This document shows, one piece after another, positions 41,879 to 50,376 of a DNA stretch of 64,000 bases (within the stretch, counting starts at the first letter, position 1; the number at the start of each line of letters is the position of its first letter). The DNA comes from Streptomyces fulvoviolaceus. GTDB lineage: Bacteria; Actinomycetota; Actinomycetes; Streptomycetales; Streptomycetaceae. Both the position numbers and the translations under genes were made by a program. The stretch lies in contig NZ_JOEY01000044.1 in the NCBI RefSeq assembly GCF_000718165.1, positions 22,886 through 86,885 on the forward strand, written 5' to 3'. Below the pieces are notes generated by a model. It did not search any database. It was given only the letters and a program-made list of their open reading frames with translations, and was not told where the DNA came from.

Positions 41879-42535
41879 TCACAGGAGGCCGAGGTCCCGG
41901 GCCCGGAGCGCCGCCTGGGTGCGGTCGCGCAGGGCGAGGCGTTGCAGGATGCGGGAGACGTGGTTCTTGACCGTGCCCTCGCTGAGATACAGCCGCGCGG
42001 CGATCTCCCGGTTGGTGTGCCCGCGTGCCACGAGGCGCAGGATGTCCGTCTCACGCGGGCTCAGGGCAGGAGCTTCCACGGCGGGGCGGGCAGGCCGCAG
42101 GGAAGCTGTGAGGTGCCGGGCCACGGACGAGTCGAGCTGGGTGACGCCCGCATGCGCCAGGCGGACCGCGTGCGCCAACTCCTCGGCAGGCAGGTCCTTC
42201 AGCAGGTAACCGTGCGCACCTGCCCTCAGCGCCTGGACGACGTACTCCTCGTCGTCGAAGGTCGTCAGCATCACCACCCGGCACTCCGGCGCCCGCTCGC
42301 GCAGGACGGCGACCGCCTCGACCCCGTCCGCCTGCGGCATCCGTACGTCCATGAGAACGACGTCCGGGCCCAGTTCCAGCGTCTTCGCCACGGCGTCCCG
42401 GCCGTCCACGGCCGTCCCCACGACCGTGATGCCCGGCCGGATCGAGAGCAGGGAGGCGATGCCGTCCCGGATGAGCCGCTGGTCGTCCACGACCAACACC
42501 CGTACGGCCGACGCTGGTTGGGAATCGTGGTCCAT
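41879..42535 (-). CDS. NarL/LuxR-type response regulator
   Basis: A 218-residue regulator. The receiver domain (residues about 10-125) has VLVVDDQRLIRDG, the phosphoacceptor Asp in DVVLMDVRMPQADGV, the Thr in VVMLTTFDDE and the Lys in GYLLKDLPAEE. The C-terminal LuxR HTH reads LSPRETDILRLVARGHTNRE then IAARLYLSEGTVKNHVSRIL. It is preceded by its kinase gene with a 1-bp gap. Targets are unknown; the divergent membrane protein at 43880 is a candidate. Confidence 0.93.
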   Translation of the reverse strand: MDHDSQPASAVRVLVVDDQRLIRDGIASLLSIRPGITVVGTAVDGRDAVAKTLELGPDVVLMDVRMPQADGVEAVAVLRERAPECRVVMLTTFDDEEYVVQALRAGAHGYLLKDLPAEELAHAVRLAHAGVTQLDSSVARHLTASLRPARPAVEAPALSPRETDILRLVARGHTNREIAARLYLSEGTVKNHVSRILQRLALRDRTQAALRARDLGLL

Positions 42536-42536
42536 G

Positions 42537-43679
42537 TCAGGTCTCCCCCGTCTTCCCGCGCGGGACGGTCACCGTCAGTCGGGTGCCGGCGCCGGGGCTG
42601 CTGTCGATGTCCACGCTCCCCGCCACGAGTTGCACCCGCTCCCGCATCCCGAGCAGCCCGAAACCGGCGGTGGACACGTCGGGTGTGAAACCCCGTCCGT
42701 CGTCGGCCACCTCCAACCACGCGGCCTCGTCGGAGAGTTGGACCGTCACCTTCACCCACGACGCCTCCGCATGGCGGCGTGCGTTGGTCACCCCCTCCTG
42801 TGCGGCCCGGTACAGGGCGGTCAGTTCGGCCGTTCCGTAGCCGCTCCCGTCGCCGCTGACCTCGACGACGACCTGCGGCCGTGTGCCATCGGCCTGTGCC
42901 AGCGAGGCCAGCGACTCCGCCAGCGTGGGTCGCGCCGCCTCGTCCCGCAGCGTGCGGACCGACTGTCGTACGTCGCCCAGCGCGAGCCGCACCGACTGCC
43001 TCGCCTCGGCCAGGGCCCGCCGGGACGCGTCGGGGTCCAGGGTCCGGAAGTCCGAGGCCATCTCCAACTGCACGGACATCGCGGTGAGATGGTGCCCGAG
43101 GCTGTCGTGGATGTCCCGGGCCAGCCGGTTGCGCTCGGTGGCGGCGGACAGCTCGGCGACCCGCGCGGCGTACGCCTCCAGTTCGCGCCGGGCGCGCTGT
43201 TCGCCGACGGCCACCGCGGCCATGGAGACGGCCAGCACCAGGCCGACGCAGAGCATCAGGAGGTCGGACACGCGCTCCGGGTCGCGGTACCAACCGGGGG
43301 CGGTCAGCAGGTAGGCGGTCAGCAGCCCGGCCAGGCAGAGCCCGCCCATCATCAGTGCGGCCGTGCGCCCGAAGGCGAAGTAGGCGGTGAACGGCAGCAG
43401 TACGAACAGCACTTGGGACAGCCCGGAGGTGTCGAGGACCACCACGACGCCGATCAGTCCGCACCGCGCGAGCAACAGCGTCGTCCGGGGTTCGGGCCGA
43501 CGGTGGGCGACCGCTTCCAGGGCGAAGAGCGCTCCGATCGCGGCGACGAAGCCCGAGGTCCGCCAGACCGTGGGCCCGGGACCGTCGCCCAGACCCGCCA
43601 CCGCGTAGTACAGGCTGCCGGCGAGTACCGCGCCGTACAGCAGCGGTGCCACCCACCGGACGGGCCCATACGCCGCCAT
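42537..43679 (-). CDS. Sensor histidine kinase, HisKA_3 (NarL partner) family
   Basis: A 380-residue kinase with five or six N-terminal membrane helices (about residues 8-170) and no large outside domain, so it senses within or at the membrane. The phosphoacceptor His is in ERNRLARDIHDSLGHHLTAM (HisKA_3), followed by a HATPase domain with the N-box in AAQEGVTNARRHA and ADDGRGF. The start is placed at ATG 43679 with GAGGGGG upstream; GTG 43685 would add two residues. Pairs with the response regulator immediately downstream. Confidence 0.92.
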   Translation of the reverse strand: MAAYGPVRWVAPLLYGAVLAGSLYYAVAGLGDGPGPTVWRTSGFVAAIGALFALEAVAHRRPEPRTTLLLARCGLIGVVVVLDTSGLSQVLFVLLPFTAYFAFGRTAALMMGGLCLAGLLTAYLLTAPGWYRDPERVSDLLMLCVGLVLAVSMAAVAVGEQRARRELEAYAARVAELSAATERNRLARDIHDSLGHHLTAMSVQLEMASDFRTLDPDASRRALAEARQSVRLALGDVRQSVRTLRDEAARPTLAESLASLAQADGTRPQVVVEVSGDGSGYGTAELTALYRAAQEGVTNARRHAEASWVKVTVQLSDEAAWLEVADDGRGFTPDVSTAGFGLLGMRERVQLVAGSVDIDSSPGAGTRLTVTVPRGKTGET

Positions 43680-43879
43680 GCGCACCCCCTCACCCGCTGT
43701 CGTCAGCGTAGGCCGAACCTGCCGGGAGGGGAGCGGGCTCGGCCGGTTCAGGACGAACGGCACCTGCCGAACGGCCCGCAGGACGATGACTTACGGCTGC
43801 TGCCGCCGACGTGTTGCATCTGCCCCCGCCCCCGCACGGCTCCCTACGGTGACGGCCCCGACCCACATCTGGAGGAGCC

Positions 43880-44470
43880 ATGACCACACTTCGTACCGGA
43901 GCCCTGTGCGGGCTGCTGGCCGGCCTCATGATCGCCCTGCCCGCGCTGGTCGAGGCGTTCACCGGGGAGACGTCCGCGACCGGCGTGCCGCTGGCCCTCT
44001 CCCCCGCGTTCGCCCTGCCGCTGCTCACCACCCTGCATCTACGGCAGGGGGCGGCCGGCGGGCGCCTCGGGGAGATCGGCCACACCGTGAACCTCATCGG
44101 GCTCGGGCTGTTCGGTGGTGCCGCGTTCGCCTCGAACCTGGTGCTCTTCTACTTCGACGACGATGTCATCGACGAGACCCTGACCGGCCCCACGATCCCC
44201 GCACTCCTCGGCTCCGCGGCCGTCTTCGCCGTGGGCTGTGCCCTGTTCGGGGCGGCGATGGTCCGCGCCCGGGTCCTGCCGAGGGTTCCGTCGTGGGGAT
44301 ACGCCACCGTCCTGCCGGTGTTCGCGTTCCTGACCGCGCTGCCCGAGTCCCTGCTGACCAGTGCGCTGCACGTCTTGGTCGGCGCCATCCTGATGTGGCT
44401 CTCGGCCGCGCTGTGGCGCACGCCCGGAGGTGTCGAGCACGCCTCGGTCTCCCACCAGGTCTCTGTCTGA
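43880..44470 (+). CDS. Hydrophobic membrane protein, unknown family
   Basis: A 196-residue protein with about six membrane helices (for example LCGLLAGLMIALPALVEAF, TVNLIGLGLFGGAAFASNLV, ALLGSAAVFAVGCALFGAAM, LHVLVGAILMWLSAALW). GGAGGAGCC precedes the ATG. It is divergent from the two-component system at 41879-43679 across 200 bp, which often signals a regulated target. No transport or catalytic signature is visible. Confidence 0.82.
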   Translation: MTTLRTGALCGLLAGLMIALPALVEAFTGETSATGVPLALSPAFALPLLTTLHLRQGAAGGRLGEIGHTVNLIGLGLFGGAAFASNLVLFYFDDDVIDETLTGPTIPALLGSAAVFAVGCALFGAAMVRARVLPRVPSWGYATVLPVFAFLTALPESLLTSALHVLVGAILMWLSAALWRTPGGVEHASVSHQVSV

Positions 44471-44767
44471 GACACCGACCCGCGCATTCCGCACGGCCGT
44501 ACTGGCGACGGCCCCAGCGACCGTGATCACCACCCAGGCCGTCGGCGGTGTCGTGCCGGATCCCACGACGGGGCGCGTGCGCCCGGCAGGAGGCACCGGT
44601 CCAGCAGTGGTCGGCCGCCGGCCATGTCGCGACGAAGGCCGCCCGCGTCGGCGCGAAAGCGACGGCGTTCGTCCAGCATTCACGACACCATCACGTTCAG
44701 GCCGTTGCGCACGCCCGGGCCCGAACTAGCGTCTCTGGTCGCCCGAACCAACACGAGTGAGGTTTCG
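44471..44767. other. Intergenic region without recognisable gene
   Basis: About 300 bp between the membrane protein and the GDPD gene. Open frames here have no ribosome sites or family pattern. The right part must carry the GDPD promoter; GTTCAGG at 44695-44701 loosely resembles a phosphate-box unit, which is not convincing alone. Confidence 0.5.
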
Positions 44768-45829
44768 ATGTCCGCAAGACATGTCCTCGTCGGCCTGGCG
44801 CTGGTGCCGGTGCTCGCCTTCTCGACGACCGCCCCTGCGACCGCCCACGACGGCGTGCCGCCTCAGAAGACCCGCTTCGATCTGCAGGCCCACCGCGGCG
44901 GCATCGGCATGACCACCGAGGAGTCCCTCGAGGGATTCGGCAAGGCGATGCGGCTCGGGGTGTCCACCCTGGAGCTGGACACCCAGATCACCAAGGACGA
45001 GAAGGTCGTCGTCACCCACGACCGGCAGGTCAGCGCCCAGAAGTGCCGTGACACGGCGCCGGTCACGCCGGGCGACCCGATGTTCCCGTACGTCGGGAAG
45101 TACATCAAGGACCTGACGCTGGCTCAGGTCAAGACCATGGACTGCGGTTACCAACAGCTGCCCGGTTTCCCCGAGCAGGAGGTGGTCAAGGGTTTCCGGA
45201 TGGCCGAGCTCAAGGACGTCCTGAACCTGGTCAAGAGCTACCGTGCCAAGCAGGTCACCCTCAACGTCGAGACGAAGGTCGAGGCGGGGGCGCCCGAACA
45301 GACCGCGCCGCGTGAACTGTTCGTGCGCCGCGTCTACGAGGAGATCCATGCCTCGGGCATCGAGCGCCAGGTCACCATCCAGTCCTTCGACTGGGGCGCG
45401 CTGCAGGCGATGCACAAGCTGGCCCCGAAGTGGCCGCTGGTCGCGCTCACCAACTACGACTTCCTCCAGGTCGGCCAGTCGGGCGCCTCCCCGTGGCTCG
45501 GCGGGATCGACGCCGACGACTACGGCGGCGACTTCGTCAAGGCGGCCGCCACGATCCCCGGGGTGAAGGCCCTTTCCCCCAACTACGGCTTCCCGCAGAG
45601 CGGCAAGGTCGGCGATCCGGGCTTCCGCTTCTACCCCGACCGGACGATGATCTCCGAGGCACACGCCAGGGGCCTGAAGGTCATCCCGTGGACCTGCGAC
45701 GATCCGGCCACCGTCGAGGCGCTCATGGACCTGGGCGTGGACGGCATCATCACCAACTACCCCAACCGGGTAAGGCAGATCATGGCCGACCGCGGCATGC
45801 GCCTCCCCAAGGCGTACCAGCCTCGCTGA
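44768..45829 (+). CDS. glpQ: Secreted glycerophosphodiester phosphodiesterase
   Basis: A 353-residue exported enzyme. Residues 1-28 are a Sec signal peptide (LVGLALVPVLAFSTTAPATA then H). The GDPD active site is complete: DLQAHRGG, the E-x-D metal pair in TLELDTQITKD, and VVVTHDRQVS, with the C-terminal strand GVDGIITNYPNRVRQIM. It releases glycerol-3-phosphate from deacylated phospholipids or teichoic acid and needs calcium. ATG 44768 has GAGG upstream. It is convergent with the LCP gene; co-localisation with wall-polymer genes is suggestive but the two are on opposite strands. Confidence 0.93.
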   Translation: MSARHVLVGLALVPVLAFSTTAPATAHDGVPPQKTRFDLQAHRGGIGMTTEESLEGFGKAMRLGVSTLELDTQITKDEKVVVTHDRQVSAQKCRDTAPVTPGDPMFPYVGKYIKDLTLAQVKTMDCGYQQLPGFPEQEVVKGFRMAELKDVLNLVKSYRAKQVTLNVETKVEAGAPEQTAPRELFVRRVYEEIHASGIERQVTIQSFDWGALQAMHKLAPKWPLVALTNYDFLQVGQSGASPWLGGIDADDYGGDFVKAAATIPGVKALSPNYGFPQSGKVGDPGFRFYPDRTMISEAHARGLKVIPWTCDDPATVEALMDLGVDGIITNYPNRVRQIMADRGMRLPKAYQPR

Positions 45830-45850
45830 AAGCCTGAACCCGGGCAGTGG

Positions 45851-47077
45851 TCAGTTCTGCTGACGTACGGTCACGGGCCGGTCCTCCTTCAACTCGCTGA
45901 AGAGTTGCCGGGCCCGGCCCGCGTCCCATTTCACGGCGCTGCCCTTGGATGTGGCGAAACTCGGGTCGGAGACAGGCACGTTGAGCCGTCGGCCACCGCC
46001 GGCGGTGACACTGCGCATCGTCTGCATCAGTGACATGAGCTGCGGCAGATCCGTGTCCTTGTCCACGACGAGCGTGTCGAGTCCCGCGGTGAGGGACGGG
46101 AAGGACTTGGTCGGATCGAGGAGCGTGCCCGGGGTGGCCGCCTTCTTGGCGAGTGCGGCGAGGAACTTCTGCTGGTTCCGGGTACGGCCCAGGTCGCCCT
46201 GCGCCTCCTGGTGGCGCTGCCGTACGAACGCCAGGGCCTCGGTGCCGTCCAGGGTCTGGCAGCCCTTGCTCAGATTCGCGCCCGAATCCTCGTCCTTGAC
46301 GGCCCGGTCGAGGCACATGTCCACGCCGCCGATCGCGTTCACCACCCCGACGAAGCCCGCGAAGCCGATCTCGGCGTAGTGGTCGACGTGCAGCCCGGTG
46401 TTGCGCTCCACGGTCCGTACCAGCAGGTCGGGTCCGCCCAGCGAGAACGCTGCGTTCAGCTTGTTCGGCGTGGCGCGGTAGTGCCTGCCGGTGCCGGGAT
46501 CGACGTAGGACGGGATGGTCACCCACGAGTCGCGTGGCAGGCTCATCATCGTGGTGCCGCTCGCACCGGTGTGCAGCAGGATCATCGAGTCCGTGCGGCG
46601 GCCCGCTGCCGAACCGGTGCGCAGATCCTTCCTGTCCTGCTCGGACAGGCCCTCGCGGCTGTCCGAGCCCACGACGAGGTAGTTGGTCCCCTTGCCCTGC
46701 GGCGCCCGGCCTGTGATCGCGGCCAGGTCCACCTCCTGGTCGAGCCTGGTGTCGGCCCACACGTAGGTACCGGCGCAGGAGACGACCAGGGCGGAGAGCA
46801 GGAGGATCACCAGCCGTACGATCCGGCGGCGCCGGGAGGCGCGGGGCTTGCGAGATCTGCTGCCGGGGGCGGGAGCGCCTGCCGCGCCCGCGCGGGGCGG
46901 GCGCCCTTCACCCATACGGCCGGGAGGGGCGGAAGAAGCCATGCCGGGCAGCGGTGCCGTGCGCATCAGGGCCGGGGGCGCACTCCCGGGCATCCCCGGC
47001 CCTGATAAGCCAAGCGTCGGCTCTGCTCTGCCATCACGCCGGTCGTCGCCCGCCGGCCGGTCCGTCCAGTCGTCCAT
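45851..47077 (-). CDS. LCP (LytR-CpsA-Psr) family wall-polymer ligase
   Basis: A 408-residue membrane-anchored protein. A Pro/Gly-rich cytoplasmic tail (residues 1-80) and basic cluster SRKPRASRRRRIVR precede one helix (about 86-105). The LCP domain follows: YLVVGSDSREG, RTDSMILLHT, SLPRDSWVTIP, NKLNAAFSLGG and FVRQRHQEAQGDLGRTRNQQ, with the arginines that bind the polyprenyl pyrophosphate head. LCP enzymes transfer polymers from lipid carriers to peptidoglycan outside the cell. It follows the polysaccharide synthase-like gene by 30 bp on the same strand and would attach its product. Confidence 0.93.
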   Translation of the reverse strand: MDDWTDRPAGDDRRDGRAEPTLGLSGPGMPGSAPPALMRTAPLPGMASSAPPGRMGEGRPPRAGAAGAPAPGSRSRKPRASRRRRIVRLVILLLSALVVSCAGTYVWADTRLDQEVDLAAITGRAPQGKGTNYLVVGSDSREGLSEQDRKDLRTGSAAGRRTDSMILLHTGASGTTMMSLPRDSWVTIPSYVDPGTGRHYRATPNKLNAAFSLGGPDLLVRTVERNTGLHVDHYAEIGFAGFVGVVNAIGGVDMCLDRAVKDEDSGANLSKGCQTLDGTEALAFVRQRHQEAQGDLGRTRNQQKFLAALAKKAATPGTLLDPTKSFPSLTAGLDTLVVDKDTDLPQLMSLMQTMRSVTAGGGRRLNVPVSDPSFATSKGSAVKWDAGRARQLFSELKEDRPVTVRQQN

Positions 47078-47107
47078 CGGTCTGCACAGTCCCTCAACGC
47101 ATCGGGA

Positions 47108-49189
47108 TCACCTCGTCGGCAGGCTCTTATACGGGTCCGGGCCGCCGATCTGTTCAGCGGCCGTACCGGAACGCCTCATGCGCTGCCACTTCAGCCGGGT
47201 GCCGAGCAGCAGAGCCACCACGGACTGGATGACGACCAGATACATCAGCTGCCGGTAGACGAAGATCTGGAGCGGCATCGACCACAGGGTCCGTCTCCGC
47301 TCACCGTCGAGCCTCAACGCGTAACCAGCACAGACCAGTTGGGTGCCGAGGAAGGCGAACCACACCGCGGCCGACTGCAGCGGATCGAGGAACAGCACGC
47401 CGTACAGGGCGTAGACGTCGATGACCGGCGCGAGCAGTGGAAGGACCACCTGGAAGAGCGCGAGGTAGGTCAGTCCGCGCCGGCCGAAGCGACCGGCCGT
47501 GCCCACGCCGAACACGGCGCCGCGGTGTTTCCACATGGCCTGGAGGGTTCCGTAGCACCAGCGGTAGCGCTGTCGCCACAACTGGCGCAGGGAGGTGGGT
47601 ACTTCGGTCCACGCGACGGCGGACTCCTCGTAGAGCACCCGCCAGCCCGCCCGCCACAGGGCCATCGTGAGGTCGGTGTCCTCGGCGAGGGTGTCGTCGC
47701 TGATCCCGCCGAGGCCCAGCAGCGCGTCCCGGCGGAAGGCCCCGATGGCACCGGGGACGGTCGTCATGCACTCCAGGACCTCGAACATCCTGCGGTCGAG
47801 GTTGAATCCGAAGCAGTACTCCAGGTGCTGCCACTTGGCGAGCAGGCCGCGCCGGTTGCCGACCTTGGTGTTGCCGCTGACCGCGCCGACCGCCGGGTGC
47901 GCCAGCGGCTGGACGAGCCGGTGTACGGCGTCCGGTTCGAAGACGGTGTCGGCGTCGACCATGACCACGATGCCGTGCCGCGTGCGGGCCAGACCGGTGT
48001 TGAGGGCCGCGGCCTTGCCGGCGTTGGGCGTGCGGATCACCTCCACCCGCGGATCACCGATCCCCGCGGCGATCTCCGCCGTACGGTCCGTCGACCCGTC
48101 GTCGATCACGATGATCTGCAGCTCCGGGTGGGTGGAGTCGAGCAGCGAACGGAGGGTGGACTCGATGCCGGCCTCTTCGTTGTACGCCGGGACGAGCACC
48201 GTCACCGGTTCCGTGACCTCCCGCAGCCAGGGCGCGCCCGGGCGGAAGCGCTCCAGCCGGCGGACATGGGCGCGGGCGAACAGGACGAGCAGCGCCAGGC
48301 GCAGCACGCCGAGGCCGCCCGCGATCCCGAGCACCCACGTCATGGCGGTCGAGAAGCCTCGCCCGAGGACGCTGCCCCAGACCAGAGCGGTGCCCTCCCA
48401 TCGCGCGACGGTCGACACCGGCGTGTACGGCGTGAGGTCGAGTCCGTCCGACACGGTGGTGAAGCGGTCGACGCCGGGGTTCCGGAGAAGCTTCTGCGTA
48501 GCCCGGTACGCGGTCGCCGTCTGGCTGAACTGGCGGATCAGCCCCTGCGCCGGTTTGCGGGAGGCCTTGTCGGCGGTGACCAGCACATAGCCGCGGGCGG
48601 TGGCCTGCTGCGCCGCCTGCCACTCCCGGCCGCACAGGGTGTCGGCGGAGGTCGTTCTCGGCATCCGCAGCAACGTGGTGTGCACGTCCGCGGCGCCCGC
48701 CAACGCGGTTTGCGTCAGGTCGAGTTCGGTCGAGAAGCGCAGCGACGAGGCTTCGCCGAGGACGGCGCCGGTGTAGGTGTTGGAGCCGATCTCGTGGCCC
48801 TCGGCGCGGATCCGCCGTACCAGCTCCGGGTAGCGGGCGGCCTGGGAGCCGATGAGGAAGAAGGTGGCGTGCGCCCGGTTGCGGCGCAGCAGGTCGAGCA
48901 GGCGGGGTGTCCACACCGGGTCGGGACCGCCGTCGAAGGTGAGCGCGACGGTGCGGGCGGGCATGGAGCCGGTCTGTATTCCGTTGCGGTTGATCCCGAT
49001 CACGGGGCCGTTTCCGTCGGCCACCGCGTCCGGTGCGGGTGAGGTGCAGGGGGACCGCGTCTTCGCCTCGTCGACCTCGTGGTTGGTCCAGCCCTCGAAG
49101 AGCAGGGCTGCGAACATCGCGGGGAGGACGAGTATCAGTAACAGCCAGTGCCCCCGCGGGTCGCGGGACTGCTTGTGCCGGCCCTTCAC
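47108..49189 (-). CDS. Fused polysaccharide deacetylase-like / GT2 glycosyltransferase
   Basis: A 693-residue membrane protein. A helix (residues 15-32) leads to a NodB-like domain (about 80-260), then helices at 280-305, a processive GT2 domain (328-560) with VLVPAYNEE, VIDDGSTDRT, VDADTVFEP, LAEDTDLT and QRYRW, and several C-terminal helices. The GT2 part resembles hyaluronan/PNAG/cellulose-type synthases. The deacetylase domain looks dead: TFDGGPD at 84-90 replaces TFDDGPD, and SNTYTG at 136-141 replaces the metal-binding H-T-x-x-x-H, while the third motif reads LLRMPR. Start GTG 49189 has GGAGGAGGG about 10 bp upstream. Probably makes a surface polysaccharide for the LCP protein. Confidence 0.92.
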   Translation of the reverse strand: MKGRHKQSRDPRGHWLLLILVLPAMFAALLFEGWTNHEVDEAKTRSPCTSPAPDAVADGNGPVIGINRNGIQTGSMPARTVALTFDGGPDPVWTPRLLDLLRRNRAHATFFLIGSQAARYPELVRRIRAEGHEIGSNTYTGAVLGEASSLRFSTELDLTQTALAGAADVHTTLLRMPRTTSADTLCGREWQAAQQATARGYVLVTADKASRKPAQGLIRQFSQTATAYRATQKLLRNPGVDRFTTVSDGLDLTPYTPVSTVARWEGTALVWGSVLGRGFSTAMTWVLGIAGGLGVLRLALLVLFARAHVRRLERFRPGAPWLREVTEPVTVLVPAYNEEAGIESTLRSLLDSTHPELQIIVIDDGSTDRTAEIAAGIGDPRVEVIRTPNAGKAAALNTGLARTRHGIVVMVDADTVFEPDAVHRLVQPLAHPAVGAVSGNTKVGNRRGLLAKWQHLEYCFGFNLDRRMFEVLECMTTVPGAIGAFRRDALLGLGGISDDTLAEDTDLTMALWRAGWRVLYEESAVAWTEVPTSLRQLWRQRYRWCYGTLQAMWKHRGAVFGVGTAGRFGRRGLTYLALFQVVLPLLAPVIDVYALYGVLFLDPLQSAAVWFAFLGTQLVCAGYALRLDGERRRTLWSMPLQIFVYRQLMYLVVIQSVVALLLGTRLKWQRMRRSGTAAEQIGGPDPYKSLPTR

Positions 49190-49424
49190 GGATCTTCGGC
49201 CCTCCTCCCGGGGGAGGCACCGGGAAGGGCGCGAGTGACGTACGGGGTGTCTCTTCTCCCGTCGTGGACGACGGAACGCGGTGGGCGGTGAGACGGCGTC
49301 TGCCACTGCTTGACGGGGCTCGAGTTGCGCATGGGGCGCGAGTCTAGCCACGGCATCTGCCCTGCGTGGCGCCAACAGGGAACCCTCACAGGCTGCGACG
49401 GCGCCGCGGTTCCGAACGGGGAGT

Positions 49425-50207
49425 TCAGTCCCGATCGGGCCGGGTGACGCGGATCTTGGACTGGCCGTGCGGGAGTTCCTCCCAGTCGTCCATGAAGCGA
49501 GCCCGCAGGCCGTGCTTCTCTGCCAGGGCCACGAGGGTGTCGGTGCGGTAGTAGAAGTCCTCCCGCAGGACGTGGTGTTCCTCGCCCTCGGTGCGGTCGA
49601 AGGTGAAGTCGAACCAGCCGCCGGGGGCGAGCACCCGGCCGACGTTCGCCAGGCACTCCTCGATGACCGGGAGCGGCGAGTGCGAGAAGACGCTGTGCGC
49701 GTGGACGACGTCGAAGTGGGCGTCGGGGAGGAACCGCAGCGTGAGGTCGCGTACCGGGGTGAGGGTCGGGAGCCGGTTCTGCAGGCCCATGTCGACGATG
49801 GTGTCCTGCGCGGCGACGAGGATGTCGGGCGAGATGTCGATGCCGTAGTAGTGCCCGGGCTCCAGGTGCCGGATGAAGCGCCAGCCGCCTCGCAGGTTGC
49901 CGCAGCCGATCTCCAGCATGCGGTGCTCGGGGCGCAGACCGTGGCCGAGCAGGTAGTCGAACTGCATCGCCCCGAGCGCCAGCCAGCGCTCCCGGTTGCG
50001 GCTGCCGACGGCCGCGTCGGGGTCGGTCCGGGTGTCCGAGCGCATCACGGCGCGGTAGTAGGCGATGTGGTCCGGGTGGCGGTGGCTCAGCCACATGTCC
50101 CGGGCGGCGCGGGCCACATGGCGGGGTACCCGCTCGGGGTGGCGCAGGGCGTAGCCGATGCGGTGGCCGAGGGCGGCACGGTTGGCGGTGAGGTTCTTGG
50201 CGGGCAC
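49425..50207 (-). CDS. Class I SAM-dependent methyltransferase
   Basis: A 260-residue cytoplasmic methyltransferase: motif I is MLEIGCGNLRGGWRFIRHL, motif II GHYYGIDISPD, motif III region FDVVHAHSVFSHSPL and the post-motif GGWFDFTFDRTEG. A leading segment with HPERVPRHVARAARDMWLSH is shared by methyltransferases in polysaccharide loci. I use GTG 50207 (MPAKNLTANR); the frame is open for another 41 codons of Pro-rich, unconserved sequence. It lies upstream of the synthase on the same strand with a 235-bp gap and could methylate the surface polymer or a precursor. Substrate unknown. Confidence 0.82.
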   Translation of the reverse strand: MPAKNLTANRAALGHRIGYALRHPERVPRHVARAARDMWLSHRHPDHIAYYRAVMRSDTRTDPDAAVGSRNRERWLALGAMQFDYLLGHGLRPEHRMLEIGCGNLRGGWRFIRHLEPGHYYGIDISPDILVAAQDTIVDMGLQNRLPTLTPVRDLTLRFLPDAHFDVVHAHSVFSHSPLPVIEECLANVGRVLAPGGWFDFTFDRTEGEEHHVLREDFYYRTDTLVALAEKHGLRARFMDDWEELPHGQSKIRVTRPDRD

Positions 50208-50326
50208 GGGGTCCTTGCCTTTCCGAGGTGGTGGCGCTGGGTGCTGATGCCAGCCTCGGTGCGCCGGCGGGGTGTTCGGCTCGGTCGACAGGCTCGGGTC
50301 CCAGGGTGGTTCAGGTGATGCCGATG

Positions 50327-50342
50327 TCAACCGATCGGTTGA
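50327..50342. promoter_or_regulatory. Perfect 16-bp palindrome in the divergent promoter region
   Basis: TCAACCGATCGGTTGA is perfectly symmetrical and lies between the methyltransferase (start 50207) and the kinase gene (start 50377). It could bind the response regulator encoded 1.2 kb to the right, or a TetR-like protein. A second ending, GGTTCGA, follows nearby. Confidence 0.6.
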
Positions 50343-50376
50343 TGCGGTTCGATGTACGACGCGTTAGACACGGAGG

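Noticed and set aside
44680..44720. A phosphate box upstream of the GDPD gene.
   Set aside because: One GTTCAGG unit is seen, but no clear 11-bp direct repeat, so the call is not supported.
48054..49220. A 388-codon minus-strand frame inside the synthase gene.
   Set aside because: It is a shifted frame of the same gene, arginine/proline rich, without motifs.
49376..49424. GGAACC/GGTTCC arms as a terminator before the methyltransferase end.
   Set aside because: Only 6-bp arms with a long loop; too weak to call.
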